The notes beneath the pieces were generated by a model. It did not search any database and was not told where the DNA came from. It saw only the letters and a list, made by a program, of their open reading frames with translations. Below are positions 43,390 to 51,858 of a stretch of 64,000 nt of DNA, piece by piece (positions within the stretch are counted from its first letter, which is position 1; each line of letters starts with the position of its first letter). The translations under genes and the position numbers were made by a program. Source of the DNA: GM7GCV1 sp965221105 (lineage in GTDB: Bacteria; Pseudomonadota; Gammaproteobacteria; Pseudomonadales; GM7GCV1). The DNA lies in NCBI GenBank assembly GCA_965221105.1, contig OZ244871.1:1922001-1986000 (forward strand), read 5' to 3'.

Positions 43390-44488
43390 CGAAAACTTCT
43401 CCAAACACAGAATCTACCATCTCAAACCTGATGCGCACGTTCTTACTGCTATTCGTAGAATATGAAATTGCCTGGGAAAAATCCTCGTCAGATAAGAGTG
43501 CAACGATTTGAGCTTTAATTTCCGCAGGTTCGTCTGCCACGCCCATGGCATATTTTGCAAACGCCACAGACAAAACATCAAACAATGAAGCATTAATTAC
43601 GGTCTTATAAGCTGTTGGTCCACCAGCTATTGATTTCCGGAAGGCATGCCAACCAAAGATAGATCTATTTGTCTGCATTGACGCCCTGAATGAAGACTCA
43701 ATTTCGTCCAGTTTGGAGGCTTCGAGCGCATTCATTTCTTTTAGAGCGCCAGCCAGAAATTCATCCATTTCACCTCGATAGCGTTCGTGACCCAAAACGT
43801 AGAAACCGCAAAATCTATTAATTAACTCTCTATCTCTCATAGTTTTTTGATTAAGCGACTCACCGGTAGCAGTGGTAAATTCATCGCTAACAGATAGCTT
43901 TTTTAGTAGCCGGGTAGCTGGTCCAGAGTAAAGAGAATTTCTCATTTGTTGGCGTGTTAGGGCAACACCACTATTAACACGTTCAAAAATATCAAGTCTT
44001 GCGCGTTCCGGCGCTTTTGCATCCAGTATGTATAGAGTAAGCTGAGTGTCCTCTATTCTCTCCTGCAATTTCACGGGCAGCTCCGAAAATAACTTCTTGT
44101 CTATAGAGTAGGTAGCATCTCTTGAGGCGAGACCGGATAAATAAAATTCGTCATTTGTGTAGCGATAGAAAGTGGTCAAACGTTGTAATCCATCTACTAC
44201 CACAATTCTTCCGTCCTCATTTTCCGCCACATAGAAAACAGGAAGCGGAATTCTCATTAAACATGATTCAATTAGACGAGATTGCTTACCCCGATCCCAT
44301 ACAAACTCGCGCTGGAAATCGGGGTCTAGTATGTACCTATTTTTGCCAATCCGATCCATGACTTCTTTTATGGTTCTACGTTCACTGCGGACAAATACGG
44401 TATCGAGCGGATAGTCTCCCCACCCCTCGTTTTCTGACTCACTCAGCCCTTTGGGTATATCTTCTGTCAGATTAGCCTCCATCCGCAT
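43379..44488 (-). CDS. DUF262 domain-containing protein (GmrS-like N-terminal family)
   Basis: A 369-residue protein. The DUF262 core is clear: RYILDPDFQREFVWDRGKQS (about 50-69), RLIESCLMRIPLPVFYVAEN, and the active-site-like VVVDGLQRLTTFYRYTND (about 94-111), where DGxQRLT is the ParB/Srx-like motif seen in GmrSD and other defence proteins. ERARLDIFERVNSGVALTRQ (about 158-177) is also typical of the family. No C-terminal DUF1524 HNH nuclease follows, unlike GmrSD. It is first in the operon, overlapping the ATPase gene by 11 bp (26 with the TTG start). AT-rich. It probably acts with its two downstream partners. Confidence 0.85.
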   Translation of the reverse strand: MRMEANLTEDIPKGLSESENEGWGDYPLDTVFVRSERRTIKEVMDRIGKNRYILDPDFQREFVWDRGKQSRLIESCLMRIPLPVFYVAENEDGRIVVVDGLQRLTTFYRYTNDEFYLSGLASRDATYSIDKKLFSELPVKLQERIEDTQLTLYILDAKAPERARLDIFERVNSGVALTRQQMRNSLYSGPATRLLKKLSVSDEFTTATGESLNQKTMRDRELINRFCGFYVLGHERYRGEMDEFLAGALKEMNALEASKLDEIESSFRASMQTNRSIFGWHAFRKSIAGGPTAYKTVINASLFDVLSVAFAKYAMGVADEPAEIKAQIVALLSDEDFSQAISYSTNSSKNVRIRFEMVDSVFGEVFGDR

Positions 44489-44584
44489 TCCCCAGATAAT
44501 TTCTCAAAGCCCGTCTTATAAGTTTGTTTTTGCCTGAGCTCTCATCTTACACTCAGGGGCATGCTTTTATAAACTCTTCCAACG

Positions 44585-44731
44585 GCAACTACTCGCCCCC
44601 CTGCTTTTGGCTGAGCGGCGTTTCCTGTGTTGGAGACTCTATCAATTTGGCGGCGGTGCCGTTTAGGGTGATCTGGATGGCGGTCAGCGGGTTGTAGCCT
44701 TGGTGGGCCATGGACTGGAGGTATCTGGAGC
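44585..44731 (-). mobile_element. Left-end fragment of the IS66-like element
   Basis: GCAACTACTCGCCCCCCT (44585 onward) and the following ~145 bp match the left end of the 20665-21763 element, including GGCGGCGGTGCCGTT, GATCTGGATGGCGGTCAGC and GGGCCATGGACTGGAG. The similarity stops abruptly at about 44731. No right end or target duplication is left. It flanks the DUF262 operon on its upstream side. Confidence 0.75.
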
Positions 44732-45032
44732 ACGAGAAATTTCAGGGAGACCCTGGAAAATACTCATCATCAACAACAAGCATCCCAAATCCCCAGATAG
44801 GATGTCGATTCACGGCTTAGTGTTGATGTGGCGCTGCTTTGAGCACGCAAGGCACCCATAAAGAGACGTTCAGCCCGGTAGGCGTACCCAAAAAGCGTTA
44901 CGGACTGGATGTTTTTTCACCAATTCCGTTTTTGACGCCCATGACTCGAATTGGGCACGATGGGTTCTCATCGGAGGGCAGCGGTGACCTGCTCCTCTAC
45001 CAACTGGCTTGTGAAGGCTCTGGAAGTTGCGC
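44732..45032. other. Intergenic region downstream of aceA
   Basis: About 300 bp with no recognisable gene or repeat. It separates the IS66-like fragment from the convergent end of the isocitrate lyase gene and probably contains the aceA transcript end; no clear intrinsic terminator was found. Confidence 0.35.
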
Positions 45033-46631
45033 TTAACCAAACTGGTTCATGGTGTTGTCTGTGCCGGCAGCTTTGAGTGCGGCCTCTCCAGCAAAGTACT
45101 CCTTGTGGTCATCACCCATGTCAGAACCAGCCATGTTCTGGTGTTTCACACAGGCAATGCCCTGGCGGATCTCCTGGCGCTGGATATTCTTGACGTAACC
45201 CAGCATGCCCTGTTCACCAAAGTATTCCCTGGCCAGGTTGTCTGTTGACAGCGCGGCCGTGTGGTAGGTCGGCAAAGTAATCAGGTGGTGGAAGATACCC
45301 GCTTCGCGCGAGGCGTCAGCCTGAAAGGTACGGATGCGCTCGTCGGCTTCGGCTGCCAGTTCAGAGTCGTCGTAGACAGCACTCATAAGGTTGTCGCGCT
45401 CATAGGCCGAGACATCTGTGCCTTCTTCAGCCCAGGTGTCGAATACCTGCTGACGGAAGTTCAGTGTCCAATTGAAAGAAGGTGAATTGTTGTACACCAG
45501 CTTGGCATTGGGTACGACTTCACGGATACGGCTCACCACACGACCGATCTGGCCAACATGGGGCTTCTCGGTCTCGATCCACAGCAGGTCGGCACCATTG
45601 TGCAGTGAGGTGATGCAATCCAGTACACAGCGATCTTCTCCAGTGTCCTTGCGGAATTGAAAGAGGTTGCTGGGCAGGCGTTTGGGTCGCAGCAGCGTGC
45701 CATTACGGTTAATCACTACGTCGCCGTTGTTCATGTCAGCGACCGAGACTTCCTCGCAATCCAGGAAACTGTTGTATTGATCGCCCAGATCGCCCGGTTC
45801 GGTGGTGACCGCAATCTGCTTGGTGAGACCTGCTCCCATAGAGTCAGTGCGGGCAACAATCACCCCATCATCAACGCCAAGCTCAAGGAATGCGTACCGC
45901 ACGGCTCGAATTTTGGCCAGAAAGTCTTCGTGGGGCACAGTGACCTTGCCGTCCTGATGCCCACATTGCTTCTCGTCTGAGACCTGGTTTTCAATCTGGA
46001 TGGCGCAGGCACCTGCTTCGATCATCTTCTTGGCGAGCAGGTAGGTTGCCTCAGCATTGCCGAAGCCAGCGTCGATATCTGCGATAATGGGTACCACGTG
46101 GGTCTGGTGACTGTCGATCCTGTTCCAGATGTCTCTGGCCCTAATCTCGTCGCCAGCTTCGCGCGCAGCGTCCAGCTCACGGAACAGCATGCCCAGCTCA
46201 CGGGCATCAGCCTGGCGCAGGAACGTATACAGCTCTTCGATTAAACCGGGCACTGAGGTTTTCTCATGCATGGATTGATCAGGGAGCGGACCAAAGTCAG
46301 AACGCACTGCGGCGATCATCCAGCCGGACAGGTACAGGTAGCGCTGCCTGGTCTCACCATCGAAGTGCTTTTTGATGGCGATCAGTTTTTGCTGGCCGAT
46401 GAATCCGTGCCAGCAACCCAGTGACTGAGTGTATTGTGAGGAATCAGCGTCGTAGGCTGCCATATCATCGCGCATGATCCTGGCAGTGTATTTGGCGATC
46501 TCAAGTCCGGTCCGAAACCTGTTTTGGGCTTTCATGCGCGCAACTGATTCCGGATCGATGCCAGCCCAGGGAGAACCGTTCTGTTCGATCAGTTTCGCGG
46601 CATTCTGTATGTTGTCGTTGTAGGTAGTCAT
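45033..46631 (-). CDS. aceA: Isocitrate lyase (long, Pseudomonas-type)
   Basis: Splits isocitrate into glyoxylate and succinate, first step of the glyoxylate shunt for growth on acetate or fatty acids. The 532-aa length matches the Pseudomonas-type enzyme rather than the 434-aa E. coli form. The catalytic cysteine motif is KQCGHQDGKVTVP (about 224-236); VPIIADIDAGFGNAEATYLL (about 172-191) binds Mg/substrate. NNSPSFNWTLNFRQQVFDTW is another family block. Works with acs at 2.6-4.5 kb in acetate use. Start ATG 46631. Confidence 0.96.
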   Translation of the reverse strand: MTTYNDNIQNAAKLIEQNGSPWAGIDPESVARMKAQNRFRTGLEIAKYTARIMRDDMAAYDADSSQYTQSLGCWHGFIGQQKLIAIKKHFDGETRQRYLYLSGWMIAAVRSDFGPLPDQSMHEKTSVPGLIEELYTFLRQADARELGMLFRELDAAREAGDEIRARDIWNRIDSHQTHVVPIIADIDAGFGNAEATYLLAKKMIEAGACAIQIENQVSDEKQCGHQDGKVTVPHEDFLAKIRAVRYAFLELGVDDGVIVARTDSMGAGLTKQIAVTTEPGDLGDQYNSFLDCEEVSVADMNNGDVVINRNGTLLRPKRLPSNLFQFRKDTGEDRCVLDCITSLHNGADLLWIETEKPHVGQIGRVVSRIREVVPNAKLVYNNSPSFNWTLNFRQQVFDTWAEEGTDVSAYERDNLMSAVYDDSELAAEADERIRTFQADASREAGIFHHLITLPTYHTAALSTDNLAREYFGEQGMLGYVKNIQRQEIRQGIACVKHQNMAGSDMGDDHKEYFAGEAALKAAGTDNTMNQFG

Positions 46632-47094
46632 GTCGATTTCTGTTGGTGATGATCAGGATGTGACAGAAAGCCGCGCATTCTATGCCCCGACCAACGATTG
46701 GTTAACTCAATAATGTTTATTCTTGCTATTCACCTCACTTATGGAGGCAAGGCTTTAAGGCTTTTTGGAATCGTGGAATCGGCGATCTGTGATGTCGCTC
46801 CCGGCAGGGAGTGAGACGAAGTGTGTGCCAGTTCAATCTGTTCTCAATCAATACAGACCATGTATTCAGCGTATTCGGCAGCTTTTGCCTGGTTTCTGCT
46901 GCCTTGATTTCTGAGTGTTCATCCCCCCCGAAAGTCATGTGAAGATTGGGTAGTTGCGCTCGGGCTTGAAAGATTGATTTCGAGCCAGTCTGAGACTGCT
47001 CAGCCACAGTGTCACTGTACAATGGCTATGTATGATTCTGCCGCGCCGCGCCCCGCTCGTGCGGGTCCTGCGAACGAGAATCTGGTCAACGCGG
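46632..47094. other. Intergenic region upstream of aceA
   Basis: About 460 bp between the MOSC gene end and the aceA start. It should hold the aceA promoter. I see no confident operator or gene. A GC-rich CCGCGCCGCGCCCCG stretch lies near 47041. Confidence 0.35.
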
Positions 47095-47646
47095 TCACAG
47101 CTTGGGGAAATAACTGCTCTCGAGTCTGGAAAGGTGATTGCCTGTATGAATGGTGCCGCTGTGCACCACTTTGGCATTAATGCCGCGCAGGCAGTGTTTT
47201 GTGCCGGCCGCATTGTTCACAAAGATCAGCGCATCCCGGCCGAATCGCTCGGCAAATTTGGCACAGCCGTTGTGAGGTTCGCCTGTCACCTCAATGATGG
47301 CCTCGCCCAGTGAAAGCCGCGTGCCTGCTGACAGATTGGCCTTCGACACGTCCATATCCACATAGAGCTGATCACCGGCAAGAGGCCGCCGATCCGGCTG
47401 GCACGCGACCAGATCAACCACTCTGGAATTCATGATGTTCAGTTGCTTGTCCGGGTGGGGACTGTTTCTGCTGGACCAGTTGTCACCTATCAGCCCCACA
47501 GTGATATTCAGATCGCCGGATTCCAGAACTTCGCGTTGATCGACATCCGGCCGGCGCACGATCAGTTTCAGGCTGCCCTGATCGCTGGGAGATTCAAGAA
47601 TATGGCCAAGTCCGGCTTCAAGTCGGTCCTTATCGAGATGTCCGAT
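47095..47646 (-). CDS. MOSC domain-containing protein, start unclear
   Basis: MOSC domains are found in molybdenum-cofactor sulfurases and related sulfur carriers. The protein reads HLDKDRLEAGLGHILESP, LKLIVRRPDVDQREVLESGD, then NSPHPDKQLNIMNSRVVDLV, PLAGDQLYVDMDVSKANLS, and the MOSC core GEPHNGCAKFAERFGRDALI with the conserved Cys near residue 145. The C-terminus LRGINAKVVHSGTIHTGN is intact. No ATG/GTG/TTG lies in frame where the family normally starts. A GTG at 47657, 6 nt after the gcvP stop, begins MSTAS in the next frame, so a one-base indel near 47643 may hide the true start. An in-frame GTG at 47559 would remove about 25 residues. Confidence 0.75.
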   Translation of the reverse strand: MGHLDKDRLEAGLGHILESPSDQGSLKLIVRRPDVDQREVLESGDLNITVGLIGDNWSSRNSPHPDKQLNIMNSRVVDLVACQPDRRPLAGDQLYVDMDVSKANLSAGTRLSLGEAIIEVTGEPHNGCAKFAERFGRDALIFVNNAAGTKHCLRGINAKVVHSGTIHTGNHLSRLESSYFPKL

Positions 47647-47662
47647 GCAGTACTCACAGGGC

Positions 47663-50566
47663 TCAGGTTCCGGTTGACTTGGCGTATTCGTCGAGGCTTG
47701 GGCAGGAACACAGCAGGTTCTTGTCGCCGTAGACACTGTCCACGCGGCCCACTGGTGACCAGTACTTGTGGCGCCTGAGTGATGCCACCGGATAGGCCGC
47801 CTGTTCGCGGCTGTAGGCGTGTTGCCAGTCATCAGCGCAGACTGTCTCGGCTGTATGTGGTGAGTTGACCAGGGGGTTGTCCCCGGCTGTCAGCTCGCCG
47901 CGTTCCACCTGCCCGATTTCCGCACGTATGCACATCATCGCATCACAAAAGCGGTCCAGCTCTGCTTTGGATTCACTTTCTGTTGGTTCGATCATCAAAG
48001 TTCCGGCCACCGGGAATGACATGGTTGGGGCGTGGAAGCCGAAATCGATCAGGCGTTTGGCGACATCTTCGACACTGATACCCGAAACTTCTTTAATGGG
48101 CCGCAAGTCGATAATGCACTCATGAGCCACCCGGCCGTTCTTGCCGGTGTAGAGCACTGGATAGTGCGGGCGCAGGCGCTCGGCCACGTAGTTTGCATTC
48201 AGGATTGCCGTTTGCGTCGCGTCGACCAGACCCTGTTCACCCATCATTTGCAGGTACATCCAACTGATGGGCAGTATGCCGGCACTTCCCCAGGGGGCAG
48301 CGGAGACCGCGCCCACAGGAGCTTCCCCTGCCTGGCCTCTCAGGTGGGCGTGGCTTGGTAAAAAGTCAGCCAGATGGCTTCTTGCAGCAATGGGGCCGAC
48401 CCCAGGGCCGCCACCACCGTGCGGAATACAGAAGGTCTTGTGCAGGTTGAGGTGGGAGACATCGCCGCCAAATTTCCCCGGGTAGCAGAGGCCGACCATG
48501 GCATTGAGATTGGCACCATCCATATAGACCTGTCCGCCATGTGAGTGCACCAGATCACAAATCTGTGTGATCTGTTCTTCAAACACGCCGTGTGTGGATG
48601 GGTAGGTGACCATTATTGCAGCGATGGTACTTGAATGTTCCTCACATCTGGCCTGCAGGTCATCAAGATCCACATTGCCCTGAGCATCGCAGGCAACGAC
48701 TACCACGCGCATGTTACACATCTGAGCCGAAGCGGGGTTGGTGCCATGGGCCGAGCTCGGGATCAGACAAATATTTCGGTGCCCTTCACCTCGGCTCTGG
48801 TGGTATGCCTGGATTGCCAGCAGACCAGCGTACTCGCCCTGGGATCCCGCATTGGGTTGCAATGAGACAGCGTCATAACCGGTGATGGCGCACAGCATCT
48901 GTTCCAGTTGGTGAATCAGTTCAAGATACCCCTGAACCTGCTCCGGCGGGGCAAAGGGGTGGACATTGGCAAAGGCGTCCCAGGTGACCGGAATCATCTC
49001 CACTGCGGCGTTCAGTTTCATGGTGCAGGAGCCCAGCGGAATCATGGCCCTGTCCAGCGCTATATCCTTGTCTGCCAGGCGGCGGAGATAGCGCATCATT
49101 TCAGTTTCGGTGTGATAGCTGTGAAACACCGGATGGCTGAGAAACTCATCGTCGCGCAGAACGCTTTCGGGCAAAGTGCAGTCCACTATCTGCCCAGGTA
49201 CTGCAGTCGCGTCGGATCCGTTTTCCAGCGAGAAAATCGACAGCAGACATCGGATATCCTCGGGCCCGACAGTTTCGTCCAGAGACACGCCAATGTGGGC
49301 ATCGTCTATCTGGCGCAGGTTGAGCGCCTGTTTCCGGGCAGCGGCATGAATGGCCGCCGTTCGCTTGCCCGTGTGCACGCTGATGGTATCGAAACAGCGT
49401 ATGTTCACAACTCTCAGCCCCAGCGATTGAAGCCCCTCCGCCAGGCTCGCGGTCAGCGCCTGCACCCTTCGCGCTATGAGCTTGAGACCGTCAGGACCAT
49501 GGTAGACCGCGTACATACTGGCAATGACGGCCAGCAGAACCTGAGCCGTGCAGATGTTGCTGGTGGCCTTTTCCCGCCGGATATGCTGCTCCCTGGTTTG
49601 CAGTGCCAGCCGGTAGGCCGGATTGCCGTTGGCATCAATGGACACGCCGACCATCCGCCCCGGCAGGGATCGCTTGAAGGCGTCTTGGGTAGCCATAAAA
49701 CCCGCGTGCGGCCCGCCAAAGCCGAGCGAGACACCAAAGCGCTGGGCACTGCCGACGGCCACATCGGCACCAAGTTCGCCGGGCGACTTCAACAGGGTAA
49801 GTGCCAACAGATCGGTCGCGACGACCGCCAAGGCTTTATGCGCGTGAACTGCGCTGATGAGATCACGGATTTTTTCTGCATCGGCAATCTCACCACTGCA
49901 GCCCGGGTATTGAATCAGTACGCCGAACCAATCGTGCTGTTCCAGCTCTGCATAGGGGTCGCCGACCAGAATTTCGATGCCCAGAGGCTTGGCGCGAGTG
50001 CGGATGACTTCAAGCGTTTGGGGGAAGACGTCCTGATCCACAAAGAAACAGGTGCCCTTGGATTGTGCCATGCGTCGAGACAACGCCATGGCCTCGGCGG
50101 CGGCGGTGGCCTCATCCAGCAGCGAGGCATTGGCAAGTGCCATGCCAGTGAGATCGGTGACCATGGTCTGGAAGTTCAATAGGGCTTCGAGACGCCCTTG
50201 GGAAATCTCCGGTTGGTAGGGCGTATAGGCGGTGTACCAGGCGGGGTTTTCCAGCAGGTTCCGCAGGATGACCTTGGGTGTGTGACAGTTGTAGTACCCC
50301 TGTCCGATAAAGGAACGGAAGGGCAGGTTTTTATCCGCCAGGCCGCGCAATCTGTGCAGTGCGTGCTCTTCCGAGAGTCCGCTGTCGAGGTTCGGTTGCC
50401 CGAGTTCCAGCGGGCTGGTCGCCCGTATGCTGTTGGGCACGACCTGATCGATGAGTGCTTCCATGCTGTCGACTCCGACTGCCGCAAGCATCTCCTGTTG
50501 GTCTTTCGTATTGCTGCCCAGATGGCGTTGTGTAAAGGCCGGTTGAGCCGGCTTTGGCTGATTCAT
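47663..50566 (-). CDS. gcvP: Glycine dehydrogenase (decarboxylating), P-protein
   Basis: The PLP enzyme that decarboxylates glycine and passes the aminomethyl group to the lipoyl arm of GcvH. The single-chain 967-aa form (fused alpha and beta halves) is complete. The N-terminal half includes ATSPLELGQPNLDSGLSEEH and SFIGQGYYNCHTPKVILRNL. The PLP lysine is in HLNLHKTFCIPHGGGGPGVG (about 706-725). It follows gcvT by 27 bp. No gcvH is in the window, so the H-protein must be encoded elsewhere. Confidence 0.97.
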   Translation of the reverse strand: MNQPKPAQPAFTQRHLGSNTKDQQEMLAAVGVDSMEALIDQVVPNSIRATSPLELGQPNLDSGLSEEHALHRLRGLADKNLPFRSFIGQGYYNCHTPKVILRNLLENPAWYTAYTPYQPEISQGRLEALLNFQTMVTDLTGMALANASLLDEATAAAEAMALSRRMAQSKGTCFFVDQDVFPQTLEVIRTRAKPLGIEILVGDPYAELEQHDWFGVLIQYPGCSGEIADAEKIRDLISAVHAHKALAVVATDLLALTLLKSPGELGADVAVGSAQRFGVSLGFGGPHAGFMATQDAFKRSLPGRMVGVSIDANGNPAYRLALQTREQHIRREKATSNICTAQVLLAVIASMYAVYHGPDGLKLIARRVQALTASLAEGLQSLGLRVVNIRCFDTISVHTGKRTAAIHAAARKQALNLRQIDDAHIGVSLDETVGPEDIRCLLSIFSLENGSDATAVPGQIVDCTLPESVLRDDEFLSHPVFHSYHTETEMMRYLRRLADKDIALDRAMIPLGSCTMKLNAAVEMIPVTWDAFANVHPFAPPEQVQGYLELIHQLEQMLCAITGYDAVSLQPNAGSQGEYAGLLAIQAYHQSRGEGHRNICLIPSSAHGTNPASAQMCNMRVVVVACDAQGNVDLDDLQARCEEHSSTIAAIMVTYPSTHGVFEEQITQICDLVHSHGGQVYMDGANLNAMVGLCYPGKFGGDVSHLNLHKTFCIPHGGGGPGVGPIAARSHLADFLPSHAHLRGQAGEAPVGAVSAAPWGSAGILPISWMYLQMMGEQGLVDATQTAILNANYVAERLRPHYPVLYTGKNGRVAHECIIDLRPIKEVSGISVEDVAKRLIDFGFHAPTMSFPVAGTLMIEPTESESKAELDRFCDAMMCIRAEIGQVERGELTAGDNPLVNSPHTAETVCADDWQHAYSREQAAYPVASLRRHKYWSPVGRVDSVYGDKNLLCSCPSLDEYAKSTGT

Positions 50567-50593
50567 GATGGCTTCTGTATATCGGTTGGAGGC

Positions 50594-51721
50594 TTATGTA
50601 CGGACGTACCCGGGCTGAACAAACGGCAGCGTGCATATTTTGGCACCCTGGGACTTGGTGCGCACGATGGTGGACACCAGGGTGTCGGGTTCGGCACATG
50701 CAGCGTCCACGTACCCCATGGCGACTGGTTTGCCGACACTGGGCCCGAACCCGCCACTGGTGATTTGGCCGATCTGGTTGCCGCCGGCATCTTCAATGGT
50801 AGTGCCTTTGCGCACTGGGGCGCGGCCCTGGATATCGAGTCCAACCCGTTTCCTCGAGGGCCCCAGTTTCAGTTCCCGCAAAACAGTGTCGGCACCGGGG
50901 AAACCGCCCTGTCTGTCACCACCTGAGCGGCGGGAGGGGCTGATGGACCAGGCCAGACCGGCTTCCACAGGTGTTGTCTGGGTATCGAGGTCATCTCCAT
51001 AGAGGCAGAGGCCGGCTTCCAGTCGCAGCGAATCCCGGGCACCCAGGCCAATGGGCTCTACGGAATCCAGTGCCAGCAGTTCACGGGCGAGACGCTCTGT
51101 GACCTCATTGGGGCAGGAAATCTCAAAGCCGTCTTCGCCGGTGTACCCCGAACGGGTGACCACAAGCTCCCGCCCGGCGTACAGGCAGGCGCAGCCACTC
51201 ATGAAGGCCAGATTGTCGGCATCTGGACAGATTGTTCGCACAGCCTCTGCCGCCGCTGGCCCCTGCAGGGCCAACAGTGCTCGTTCGGAAAGCTCCTCCA
51301 CCTGTATGTTGGACTCCAGATTGTCCCTCAGGTGCTGCAGATCCTGTGCCGTGCAGGCCGCATTGACAACCAGCAGAAAACTGGTCGCGGAACGGCGCAT
51401 CACAATGAGGTCGTCGAGAATTCCGCCGCCTTCATTGGTGAAAACCGTATAGCGCTGGTGGTTGACCTCCAGGCTGTGCAGGTCCGTTGGCAGCAGGCTC
51501 TCCAGCGCAGTTTCGGCGTCTGCGCCGGACACCAGCACTTGCCCCATGTGTGATACATCAAAGAGCCCCGACTGTGTGCGGCAATGCAGATGCTCACCCT
51601 TGATACCGAGCGGGAACCGCACCGGCATTTCGTACCCGGCGAAGGGCACCATCCTGGCTCCGAGTTCCAGGTGCAGGTCGTACAGTGGTGTGCGCTCCAG
51701 ATGTGCAGTCTCATCAGTCAT
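50594..51721 (-). CDS. gcvT: Aminomethyltransferase, glycine cleavage T-protein
   Basis: Transfers the methylene unit from the aminomethyl-lipoyl H-protein to tetrahydrofolate, releasing ammonia. The 375-aa protein starts MTDETAHLERTPLYDLHLEL (ATG 51721; the frame continues upstream to 51766 but homologues start here). GLFDVSHMGQVLVSGADAE near 52-70, SLLVVNAAC-like FLLVVNAACTAQDLQHL, and SGYTGEDGFEISC near 194-206 are family motifs. The folate/substrate Asp is in DSLRLEAGLCLYGDDLD. Operon with gcvP, divergent from a LysR-type regulator. Confidence 0.96.
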   Translation of the reverse strand: MTDETAHLERTPLYDLHLELGARMVPFAGYEMPVRFPLGIKGEHLHCRTQSGLFDVSHMGQVLVSGADAETALESLLPTDLHSLEVNHQRYTVFTNEGGGILDDLIVMRRSATSFLLVVNAACTAQDLQHLRDNLESNIQVEELSERALLALQGPAAAEAVRTICPDADNLAFMSGCACLYAGRELVVTRSGYTGEDGFEISCPNEVTERLARELLALDSVEPIGLGARDSLRLEAGLCLYGDDLDTQTTPVEAGLAWSISPSRRSGGDRQGGFPGADTVLRELKLGPSRKRVGLDIQGRAPVRKGTTIEDAGGNQIGQITSGGFGPSVGKPVAMGYVDAACAEPDTLVSTIVRTKSQGAKICTLPFVQPGYVRT

Positions 51722-51858
51722 TGTGCTGAGTCCGGATGGCCGATCGGGGAAGGAATCAGTCCCCATGGTACGCCTATTTCCGGTATTTGTTAAATTAATA
51801 GTTGATATTACTTGATAAATAATTTAAATGTTACAGCGGAGTGCCCGGAGATTGCCCC
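51722..51858. promoter_or_regulatory. Divergent promoter region between gcvT and the LysR-type gene
   Basis: 137 bp with a markedly AT-rich core (51785-51832) containing TTGATATTACTTGATAAA-like direct repeats (TTGATA at about 51803 and CTTGATAA at about 51811). LysR-type proteins commonly bind such divergent regions. The composition and repeats are visible; control of gcvTP is inferred. Confidence 0.4.

Noticed and set aside
49000..50182. 424-codon plus-strand frame inside gcvP
   Set aside because: Shadow of gcvP on the opposite strand; gcvP motifs are unambiguous.
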